A stretch of 11,702 nt of DNA from an uncultured Veillonella sp. (lineage in GTDB: Bacteria; Bacillota; Negativicutes; Veillonellales; Veillonellaceae): positions 1 to 11,702 of the forward strand of contig URQX01000040.1 of assembly GCA_900550175.1 (NCBI GenBank), written 5' to 3'. The notes under the pieces were generated by a model. That model searched no databases and had not been told where the DNA came from. It worked only from the letters and a program-made list of their open reading frames with translations. Of this stretch, positions 6,901-11,702 are shown piece after piece; positions within the stretch are counted from its first letter, which is position 1; the number at the start of each line of letters is the position of its first letter. Both the position numbers and the translations under genes were made by a program.

Positions 6901-7560
6901 TTAAGCCTCCTTTTGTACTTTTGGCTTAATTGCTTCTAAACGGAAAATAGGTTGTCCTTTAGCACTGAACTTCTCTTCATACTCAGTTTTTACATTTGGA
7001 AGGTCTGTACTATGTAAATCATAGGTTACATTTTTAAGTTCCCATCCACATTCTTTGAATTCTTCAAGAGAGAACATAAATAAACCTTCATTATCAGTTT
7101 TAAAGTGAACCTCACCACCGTCTTTTAAAAGACGAGCATAACGGTCGAGGAATGTATGATATGTGAGGCGACGCTTAGCATGTTTTGCCTTAGGCCATGG
7201 GTCACAGAAATTGATATAGAAGCGATCTACTTCACCTGGCGCAACAATCTCTTCAATACCAGCGATATCAAAGAGAGATACCTTAGCATTATCTCGTTCT
7301 GCTTCAAAAATTTTTTGTGCTGCATAATAAATTACGCCAATTTGCACTTCAAAACCTACAAAGTTAGCATCTGGATATGCTTCAGACATACCCGCAATAA
7401 AACGACCCTTACCTGTACCAAGTTCCATATATAATGGTCGTTCAGGATGTGCAAATAACTCACGCCATTTGCCCTTGTACTGTTCCTGGCCGGACAAAAT
7501 AATATGAGAGTCATATTCGTGGATAGCTTCATCAATCCACGGTTTTCTACGAAGGCGCAT
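6901..7560 (-). CDS. trmB: tRNA (guanine-N7-)-methyltransferase TrmB
   Basis: A 219-residue SAM-dependent enzyme that makes 7-methylguanosine at position 46 of the tRNA variable loop. It begins with the family signature MRLRRKPW. The SAM motif is ELGTGKGRF (46-54), with the acidic residue at the end of strand two in VGFEV (Glu71). The catalytic and tRNA-binding block is INFCDPWPKAKHAKRRL (116-132), including Asp120 and the basic stretch. HFKTDN (152-157) and NVKTEYEEKFSAKGQPIFRLEA (189-210) complete the Methyltransf_4 pattern. The length is normal for Firmicutes TrmB. AAGGAG (about 7567-7572) precedes the ATG. It is the first gene of a likely operon with the ftsW-like gene, driven by a clear promoter about 63 bases upstream. 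The assignment is very secure. Confidence 0.96.
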   Translation of the reverse strand: MRLRRKPWIDEAIHEYDSHIILSGQEQYKGKWRELFAHPERPLYMELGTGKGRFIAGMSEAYPDANFVGFEVQIGVIYYAAQKIFEAERDNAKVSLFDIAGIEEIVAPGEVDRFYINFCDPWPKAKHAKRRLTYHTFLDRYARLLKDGGEVHFKTDNEGLFMFSLEEFKECGWELKNVTYDLHSTDLPNVKTEYEEKFSAKGQPIFRLEAIKPKVQKEA

Positions 7561-7629
7561 ACTTTCTCCTTACATCTATATTAATCATTAATTATATCTA
7601 TTATTACAGGTCATATACCTATCTTATTA

Positions 7630-7658
7630 ATTATAGAAAAGGGGGAGTTAAACGTCAA
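7630..7658 (-). promoter_or_regulatory. trmB-ftsW promoter (sigma-A type)
   Basis: On the minus strand TTGACG (7653-7658) and a perfect TATAAT (7630-7635) are separated by exactly 17 bp. Transcription would start near 7623, giving an untranslated leader of about 60 bases. A 10-bp inverted repeat, TAGAAAAGGG (7634-7643) and CCCTTTTCTA (7667-7676), overlaps the -10 and spacer on one side and ends upstream of the -35 on the other. Confidence 0.82.
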
Positions 7659-7693
7659 TTATATTTCCCTTTTCTACATATGATTTAGAACAT

Positions 7694-7723
7694 AAAAAGA
7701 CCTACCTCCGAAGAAGTAGGTCT
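7694..7723 (-). terminator. Intrinsic terminator of the CMD-like gene
   Basis: The minus-strand RNA has an 8-bp stem, AGACCUAC (7716-7723) with GUAGGUCU (7698-7705). Three further pairs extend it to a cUUCGg tetraloop, and a run of U follows. It lies just after the stop of the exported CMD-like protein and upstream of the trmB promoter. Confidence 0.9.
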
Positions 7724-7731
7724 AAATGGTA

Positions 7732-8415
7732 TTAGAAAATCAATGTTTCTAAATTTTCAATTTGGTATTTGCTGAGGCCTAGCTCAGATAAACTCTTTTC
7801 AGATGCAGCGAATAGATTGTTTTTACCTACACGCGTACCTAAAGCTGCAGCGGCAACCAATTCACGGTCCAATTTACCAAGGCGAGAACGATTGCGATTT
7901 TGCGGTTTCGGCTTCTTCATACGGAACGTATTATATTGAACCGCTTCCTTTGCATCCTCATTTTTTGCCTTAGCCAAAGCAGCCCCATTAGTGCCATTCC
8001 CCAATAAAGCACTAAGTCCTGTTTGCTTTGGAACCATTTTTTCGTAATCAGCACCAAACTCAGGGCGCTCCTCACGTAATTGATCAAATGTAGATAATGC
8101 TTCATTCATTTGTTTCAAGCCAGCAGCAGAGTAAAGTTGACGTATCGCAATACTCACCTCTTGCGGTGTCAACGTACCTCGCTCAATAGCAGAAGCGATT
8201 GTACTTTTCAATGCACCTTGATCTCCGGACGCTGTATAGCGACCGATATCAACCAAGTCTTTTTGACGTACATTGAGTTCTTTAGGCGTATATATATTTA
8301 TCTCAGATATAGACGGTGCCTGCTTAGAAGGCTGTTCTCCCGCCCCATTAGCCTCAGACATATAGCCACCGGCGACGATGGCCACGGCTAATGTTAAGGT
8401 TAATACTTTTTTCAA
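7732..8415 (-). CDS. Exported carboxymuconolactone decarboxylase (CMD)-like protein, TTG start
   Basis: A 227-residue protein with an N-terminal Sec signal peptide (KK, hydrophobic core 4-17, likely cleavage near ANGA, residues 22-25; no lipobox cysteine). Residues ~50-112 look like one CMD-fold half: DLVDIGRYTASGDQGALKSTI, then GTLTPQEVSIAIRQLYSAAG. Residues ~182-225 look like the second: LDRELVAAAALG, then LGLSKYQIENLETLI. A basic linker (about 166-181, KKPKPQNRNRSR) lies between them. The mature protein has no cysteine, so the AhpD-type CxxC peroxidase mechanism is excluded, and the usual catalytic residues of the family are not recognisable. The role in the envelope is unknown. The start is TTG at 8413-8415 behind GGGAGA (8426-8431); the next in-frame ATG would remove the signal peptide. 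It has its own terminator and appears to be monocistronic. The fold call is by pattern and moderately sure. Confidence 0.72.
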   Translation of the reverse strand: MKKVLTLTLAVAIVAGGYMSEANGAGEQPSKQAPSISEINIYTPKELNVRQKDLVDIGRYTASGDQGALKSTIASAIERGTLTPQEVSIAIRQLYSAAGLKQMNEALSTFDQLREERPEFGADYEKMVPKQTGLSALLGNGTNGAALAKAKNEDAKEAVQYNTFRMKKPKPQNRNRSRLGKLDRELVAAAALGTRVGKNNLFAASEKSLSELGLSKYQIENLETLIF

Positions 8416-8425
8416 CGTCTTAGAA

Positions 8426-8431
8426 TCTCCC
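8426..8431 (-). promoter_or_regulatory. Ribosome binding site supporting the TTG start
   Basis: GGGAGA on the minus strand, 10 bases before TTG (8413-8415). No ATG or GTG in this frame lies between it and the signal-peptide-coding codons, so the TTG start is the one that keeps a complete signal peptide. Confidence 0.6.
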
Positions 8432-8481
8432 TTTTCATTAATACTTACTTATATAATACTGTGTTATTTTTGTACATTAAC

Positions 8482-8513
8482 AACAAACTTGTTCTACTGT
8501 AATACATACTGTA
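8482..8513. promoter_or_regulatory. Repeat cluster upstream of the CMD-like gene, possible operator
   Basis: The stretch holds a palindrome AACAA-AC-TTGTT (8482-8493), two direct copies of TACTGTA (8495-8501 and 8507-8513, 12 bp apart), and between them TGTA-A-TACA (8498-8506). It lies about 70-100 bases upstream of the TTG start. No convincing -35/-10 pair was found here; a TATTAT at 8453-8458 is a candidate -10. The DNA is AT-rich, so chance is possible. Confidence 0.3.
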
Positions 8514-8616
8514 GATAATATTATATAATACTTCATCTAATTTTTATAGTCCTATTCGAAAAAAATCTATAATCTTTTAACATTTTTTATATTTTTATAA
8601 AATATGACATTAAAAT

Positions 8617-8658
8617 AATGCAGTAGAAATCGGAAATTCACTAGATTTCTACTGCATT
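8617..8658 (-). terminator. Terminator of the DXS-like gene
   Basis: A perfect 15-bp inverted repeat, AATGCAGTAGAAATC (8617-8631) with its complement (8644-8658), and a 12-base loop. It lies 36 bases after the DXS-like stop. The U-run on the minus-strand RNA is interrupted (AUUAUUUUAAU), so termination may be partial or the stem may mainly protect the mRNA 3' end. Confidence 0.7.
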
Positions 8659-8693
8659 TATAGAGAGAATTATTTATTTAATATTTTATCAAA

Positions 8694-10451
8694 CTAAACG
8701 GATAAACTTTGTTTTGCATCAGCTACAATTTGTTCTAAAGAAACGCCATTTTCTCTTAACAGTTCAGTTGCATCATAACGATCGTGGAACTCTTTAGCAA
8801 TACCATAGTTTGTAACGCGCACATTAGATGGACCATAGAAACTAGCTACACGTTGGCCCCAACCGCCTTCAACTACACCATCTTCTAAAGTCAATACAAC
8901 AGAATGATTTGCTTTCAACTCTTCTAATAATTCTTCATCAAGACCAGAAGCAAATTTAGGATTTACTACAGTTGCATTAATACCGTCTTTAGCCAATTCA
9001 TCAGCTACTTGATTAGCTAGATGATAGAAATTACCTAAACCTAATAAAGCAATATCTTCACCACGGCAAGTGATTTCAGATTTATTTAGTACACTATAAT
9101 CCGTCGTATCGGCCACACCAGTAGATGTAAACTCACCTACAGGAACACGAATTGCCACAGGATGATCCTGTTGATGCACGGCATATTTAGTCATGGCCAA
9201 TAGTTCTTCATTATTGGTAGGTGCTAAGTATACTAAATTAGGAATGCTTGTAAGCATAGGTATGTCAAAAAACCCTAAATGAGTGACATCGTTCATGCCA
9301 TATACAGATGCCTGGTGATTAATAATAACAGCACTATTGTTATTTACGCAAAGATCTTGTACTAATTGGTCATATGTACGTTGTAAGAATGTACTATACA
9401 CATTAAATACTGGTTTTCCGCCGTTTTTAGCAATACCAGAACTCATAGCAATGGCATGTTCTTCTGCAATACCAACATCGATATATTGTTTACCAGCTGC
9501 TTTACGCCATTTAGCATTAAAACCAAATCCGCCTGGTGTACCCGCATTAATGGCTACCACCGTTGGATCTGCTTTGATTTGGTCCATCAAATAATTGGCA
9601 ATCATACCAGCATATGTTGGGCCATTATCTTCTTCTTTTAGTTTACCTGTTTCTAAATCGAATGGCATAGTCCAGTGGAAAGCCTCTTTATGTTGCTCTG
9701 CAATGGCATAGCCCTTCCCCTTTTGCGTAACGACATGTAATACAATTGGGTGATTAATGTCTTTCACATCCTCGAATACATTAATCAACTTTTCTAAATT
9801 ATTGCCATCTGCTACAAAACGATAATCTAAGCCTAAAGCCTTGAAAATATTGTTGGAACTTTCACCATTAGATTCGCGTAATTCTCGAAGACCACGGTAT
9901 AAACCACCATGATTTTCTGCAATGGATTGGTCATTATCATTGACGATAATAATCATATTGCTATCTAATGTGGCTGCATAATCAAGACCTTCAAAGGCTT
10001 CACCACCAGACAAAGAACCATCGCCAATAATAGCGATAATATTTTCAGAGTCCCCTTTTAAATTACGAGCCGTTGCTAAACCAGATGCTAAGGAGATAGA
10101 TGTGGAGGTATGACCAATGTTGAAGAAATCGTGCTCACTTTCAGTAGGATCTGTATAACCTGTTACATCGTCATAATGATCATGGTCTAAAAATGCCAAG
10201 GCACGACCTGTAACCATTTTATGTACATAAGACTGATGAGATACGTCATAGACAATCTTATCTACAGGAGAGTTAAATACATAGTGCAAGGCCATAATCA
10301 TTTCCGCTGCACCCATAGGCGGGCCAACATGACCGCCGTGTTCAGATACCTTTGTCATGAGGGCTTGACGAGCTTGTGCCGTTAAATCTGTTAATTCAGC
10401 AAGGGATAAGCCTTTTAAATCGGCTGGAGATTTTATATCAATTAAATTCAT
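8694..10451 (-). CDS. DXS-like thiamine-diphosphate enzyme (divergent 1-deoxyxylulose-5-phosphate synthase homologue)
   Basis: A 585-residue transketolase-fold protein, somewhat short of the ~620 of true DXS. The pyrophosphate domain carries HGGHVG (38-43), DVSHQSYVHKMVTGR (69-83), GHTSTSIS (113-120), and the ThDP motif GDGSLSGG to NDN (143-173). The pyrimidine domain has the catalytic Glu330 in IAEEH, then YSTFLQRTYDQ (352-362) and TH (390-391). The C-terminal transketolase domain starts near 465. Compared with E. coli DXS (recalled, ungapped from Tyr392 to Arg478), Tyr392, Arg398 and His431 are kept, but phosphate-binding Arg420 and Arg478 are Gln380 and Val438, and Asp427 is Asn387. The acceptor may therefore not be glyceraldehyde-3-phosphate. 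The start at 10451 has AGGAAGG 6 bases upstream; an ATG at 10508 would sit at the transcription start. A MerR regulator gene lies divergently upstream. Databases may label it dxs. Confidence 0.88.
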   Translation of the reverse strand: MNLIDIKSPADLKGLSLAELTDLTAQARQALMTKVSEHGGHVGPPMGAAEMIMALHYVFNSPVDKIVYDVSHQSYVHKMVTGRALAFLDHDHYDDVTGYTDPTESEHDFFNIGHTSTSISLASGLATARNLKGDSENIIAIIGDGSLSGGEAFEGLDYAATLDSNMIIIVNDNDQSIAENHGGLYRGLRELRESNGESSNNIFKALGLDYRFVADGNNLEKLINVFEDVKDINHPIVLHVVTQKGKGYAIAEQHKEAFHWTMPFDLETGKLKEEDNGPTYAGMIANYLMDQIKADPTVVAINAGTPGGFGFNAKWRKAAGKQYIDVGIAEEHAIAMSSGIAKNGGKPVFNVYSTFLQRTYDQLVQDLCVNNNSAVIINHQASVYGMNDVTHLGFFDIPMLTSIPNLVYLAPTNNEELLAMTKYAVHQQDHPVAIRVPVGEFTSTGVADTTDYSVLNKSEITCRGEDIALLGLGNFYHLANQVADELAKDGINATVVNPKFASGLDEELLEELKANHSVVLTLEDGVVEGGWGQRVASFYGPSNVRVTNYGIAKEFHDRYDATELLRENGVSLEQIVADAKQSLSV

Positions 10452-10457
10452 AAGTTT

Positions 10458-10464
10458 CCTTCCT
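10458..10464 (-). promoter_or_regulatory. Ribosome binding site fixing the DXS-like start
   Basis: AGGAAGG on the minus strand, 6 bases before the ATG at 10449-10451. The upstream in-frame ATG at 10508 has no such site and coincides with the predicted transcription start, so the protein begins MNLIDIKSP. Confidence 0.75.
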
Positions 10465-10466
10465 AT

Positions 10467-10495
10467 TTGTTTTGTATTACTAACCGTGCTATACT
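10467..10495 (+). promoter_or_regulatory. merR promoter (extended -10)
   Basis: On the plus strand TTGTTT (10467-10472) and TATACT (10490-10495) are 17 bp apart, and the -10 is preceded by TGC, an extended -10. Transcription would start near 10502 and run through the DXS-like promoter before reaching the regulator gene. Confidence 0.65.
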
Positions 10496-10514
10496 GTATG
10501 TCCAGCATGTAACA

Positions 10515-10545
10515 AGTATAAAACTTAAAGTTAGGTTTAAGTCAA
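10515..10545 (-). promoter_or_regulatory. MerR-type promoter of the DXS-like gene, 19-bp spacer
   Basis: On the minus strand TTGACT (10540-10545) and TATACT (10515-10520) are separated by 19 bp. This overlong spacer is the hallmark of promoters activated by MerR-family proteins, which untwist the DNA to realign the two boxes. An inverted repeat fills the spacer. Transcription would start near 10508, leaving a leader of about 57 bases. Confidence 0.85.
10523..10542. promoter_or_regulatory. AdhR-like operator inverted repeat
   Basis: The plus strand reads ACTTAAA-GTTAGG-TTTAAGT, a perfect 7-6-7 inverted repeat. Read as CTTAAAG-N4-GTTTAAG (10524-10541), it matches the B. subtilis AdhR operator consensus CTTAAAG-N4-CTTTAAG (recalled from the literature) at 13 of 14 positions. 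It lies inside the 19-bp spacer, where MerR-family activators bind. Confidence 0.85.
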
Positions 10546-10575
10546 GGGAAAACGTAAAACATAATATGAACCCAA

Positions 10576-10583
10576 AAGGAGGT
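10576..10583 (+). promoter_or_regulatory. Ribosome binding site fixing the merR start
   Basis: AAGGAGGT just upstream of the ATG at 10587-10589. It lies downstream of the earlier in-frame ATG at 10566, which has no comparable site, so translation from 10587 is preferred. Confidence 0.75.
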
Positions 10584-10586
10584 CCT

Positions 10587-11084
10587 ATGACATATACTGT
10601 TGGCGAAATCGCAAAAAAACTAAATGTGGCACCTTCTACATTGCGTTATTATGATAAAGAAGGCTTATTGCCCTTCGTAGAACGTTCTGTTGGTGGTATC
10701 CGTGTATTCCATGACGAAGATATGGATTGGTTAGAATTGATTGAATGCATGAAACATACAGGTATGCCTATTAAAGAAATAAAGCATTTTATCGACTACT
10801 GCGTCGAAGGTGATAGTCGCATTAATGAAAGATTATCTATTATTAGAAATCAACGAGATCGCGTATTAGTAGAAATCGAGCACCTACAAGCACGCTTGTC
10901 CATGCTAGAATTTAAAACATGGTTTTACGAACAAGCTAAGGCTAATGGAACTACTAGCTTTTATGAAAGCTTAACACCTGATGACGTTCCTGTAGAGTAT
11001 CATAAATACTTTGAACGCAAATGGCGCGCTGATAAAGAAGCCGCCGAAAATGGTGAACCACCTAAAAAATATAGAGCTATATAA
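10587..11084 (+). CDS. MerR-family transcriptional regulator, AdhR/YyaN-like
   Basis: A 165-residue regulator. The N-terminal MerR winged helix (about 3-72) reads YTVGEIAKKLNVAPSTLRYYDKEGLLP, then GGIRVFHDEDMDWLELIECMKHTGMPIKEIKHF. A long coiled-coil dimerisation helix follows (about 78-118), with a charged tail to 165. It lacks a C-terminal metal-binding cysteine set or a drug-binding domain. Cys54 aligns with Cys52 of B. subtilis AdhR, the thiol reported to sense formaldehyde and methylglyoxal; the alignment is from memory with a constant offset of two. It is divergent from the DXS-like gene, whose promoter carries an AdhR-type operator in a 19-bp spacer, so it very probably controls that gene. 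Its own promoter lies inside the other gene's leader, so feedback is possible. The family call is secure; the inducer is inferred. Confidence 0.92.
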   Translation: MTYTVGEIAKKLNVAPSTLRYYDKEGLLPFVERSVGGIRVFHDEDMDWLELIECMKHTGMPIKEIKHFIDYCVEGDSRINERLSIIRNQRDRVLVEIEHLQARLSMLEFKTWFYEQAKANGTTSFYESLTPDDVPVEYHKYFERKWRADKEAAENGEPPKKYRAI

Positions 11085-11090
11085 ACCAAA

Positions 11091-11121
11091 AGGAGCTATC
11101 TCAACGGATAGCTCCTCTTTT
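11091..11121 (+). terminator. Terminator between the convergent merR and DUF3343 genes, probably bidirectional
   Basis: A perfect 10-bp stem, AGGAGCTATC (11091-11100) and GATAGCTCCT (11107-11116), with loop TCAACG. CTTTTA follows on the plus strand, 6 bases after the merR stop region. In the other direction the stem is followed by TTTTGGTTT on the minus strand, so it can also end the yedE-DUF3343 transcript. Confidence 0.85.
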
Positions 11122-11179
11122 ACATGACATAATAATTGGAGAACTGTTTACATCAACAGCTCTAAATAGGCTTTAGGCC

Positions 11180-11428
11180 TTATTTATTGGGACTTTCATA
11201 TATAGTTGTATAACCGCCCTCTGTTACAGCTACGATTTGTTCAATCTCCTCTGTTGGATCCTCTGTGAAAGTAAAACTTTCACTAGCATCAAAGGATGCA
11301 CTCGTTCCACAAGAGGAACTCAAATCGCGCGGCACCGGTCGGAGTTCTATATTGGTTACCCCTTCAGGGGCTTCACGCTTGAAGCGAATCGCGCCAAAGT
11401 GAGAGTAAAATGTTGCAATATACTTCAT
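11180..11428 (-). CDS. DUF3343 family small protein (putative Se/S carrier)
   Basis: An 82-residue protein with the DUF3343 pattern: MKYIATFYSHFGAIRF at the N-terminus, then IELRPVPRDLSSSCGTS (about 28-43) with a single cysteine at 40. Family members occur beside YedE, YedF and other selenium or sulfur handling genes, and are often described as putative Se/S carriers; the Cys in SSSCG would be the carrier residue. Here it follows the yedE-type gene by 17 bases, so an operon is likely. Start choice: ATG at 11428 gives the usual family start MKYIATF. A GTG at 11434 would add two residues. No strong Shine-Dalgarno is visible, which suggests translational coupling to the upstream gene. The biochemical function is not proven for the family. 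Confidence 0.85.
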   Translation of the reverse strand: MKYIATFYSHFGAIRFKREAPEGVTNIELRPVPRDLSSSCGTSASFDASESFTFTEDPTEEIEQIVAVTEGGYTTIYESPNK

Positions 11429-11445
11429 AATCACTCATTTCTAGC

Positions 11446-11702
11446 CTACGCATTTGCTCGTTTTGTATTAAGGATAGCAATGATAAGAGCCACTACAAAG
11501 CCAACAACTACAGCAATTTCACCATTTAGTGTAGGACCAGCACCAGAGGCAGCTAAACCAAAGTTATGAGCGAACGCCGCACCAGCTGCAAGACCAAGTA
11601 CTGTAACCGCAGAATCAGAATTACCTTCACCAGTCATAATCAATTGACGCAATGGACAACCACCAAGCAATACGCTACAGAAACCTGCAAGCGCCATACC
11701 TA
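11446..11702 (-). CDS. yedE: YedE-family putative selenium/sulfur transporter, C-terminal fragment (5' end outside window)
   Basis: The last ~85 residues of a YeeE/YedE-family membrane transporter; the frame is open through the right edge. It contains the family signature GFCSVLLGGCPLRQL, with two cysteines seven residues apart, then GEGNSDSAVTVLGLAAGAAFAHNFGLAAS, and a final membrane segment (IAVVVGFVVALIIAIL) with a short basic tail. YedE proteins are thought to import thiosulfate or selenium compounds, and the variant beside DUF3343 is linked to selenium metabolism. The truncation is due to the window edge. The stop is TAG at 11446-11448, and the DUF3343 gene begins 17 bases later. Substrate choice between selenium and sulfur species cannot be read from this fragment. 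Confidence 0.88.
   Translation of the reverse strand, partial: GMALAGFCSVLLGGCPLRQLIMTGEGNSDSAVTVLGLAAGAAFAHNFGLAASGAGPTLNGEIAVVVGFVVALIIAILNTKRANA

Noticed and set aside
10452..10508. Longer version of the DXS-like protein starting at 10508
   Set aside because: The extra 19 residues do not look like a DXS N-terminus, the ATG sits at the predicted transcription start without a ribosome binding site, and a good site precedes 10451.
10452..10508. TPP riboswitch in front of the ThDP enzyme gene
   Set aside because: The leader is only about 57 bases and contains no THI-box-like conserved segment.
10467..10586. N-terminal extensions of the MerR protein (starts at 10467 or 10566)
   Set aside because: The extension covers the promoter and operator, does not resemble the MerR family, and lacks a Shine-Dalgarno; AAGGAGGT marks 10587.
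11138..11163. Bulged hairpin before the DUF3343 stop region
   Set aside because: A 5-bp stem with a 2-base bulge and no U-run; the 11091-11116 stem explains termination better.

Overview
The window looks like chromosomal DNA of a low-GC Negativicutes bacterium, most likely Veillonella. This rests on protein style (Firmicutes-like FloA, TrmB, UraA and SEDS proteins, a Sec-exported carboxymuconolactone-decarboxylase-like protein, and YedE plus DUF3343) and on AT-rich intergenic DNA with strong AGGAGG-type ribosome binding sites. The genus is an inference. Eleven genes are supported. All are on the minus strand except one MerR-family regulator. No rRNA, tRNA, CRISPR array, insertion sequence or phage gene is visible.

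Layout, left to right. (1) 1-1170: floA (flotillin-like, running off the left edge) preceded by a short NfeD-family gene, a membrane-microdomain pair. (2) 1199-3960: a compact copper-resistance operon, copY-copB, with its own promoter, two cop-box operators and a terminator. It looks like a lactic-acid-bacterium-type cassette inserted between housekeeping genes. (3) 4046-5553: a uracil permease gene with a strong terminator and a 36-bp near-perfect palindrome in its leader. (4) 5556-7658: trmB and an ftsW-like SEDS gene, one base apart, behind a good sigma-A-type promoter. (5) 7698-8431: an exported CMD-like protein that starts with TTG and ends at a cUUCGg-tetraloop terminator. (6) 8617-11116: a divergent pair made of a DXS-like thiamine-diphosphate enzyme gene and an AdhR/YyaN-type MerR regulator gene. 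(7) 11180-11702: a DUF3343 gene and the C-terminal end of a YedE-family selenium/sulfur transporter gene, running off the right edge.

The most interesting unit is the DXS-like/MerR pair. The DXS-like protein keeps the thiamine-diphosphate and catalytic residues but, in an ungapped alignment made from memory, has lost both arginines that hold the glyceraldehyde-3-phosphate phosphate in true DXS. Its promoter has a 19-bp spacer containing an inverted repeat that matches the B. subtilis AdhR operator consensus at 13 of 14 positions. The regulator keeps the cysteine equivalent to AdhR Cys52. Together these suggest a carbonyl- or electrophile-responsive ketol-forming enzyme rather than the housekeeping isoprenoid enzyme. 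That function is a hypothesis; the sequence elements are directly visible.
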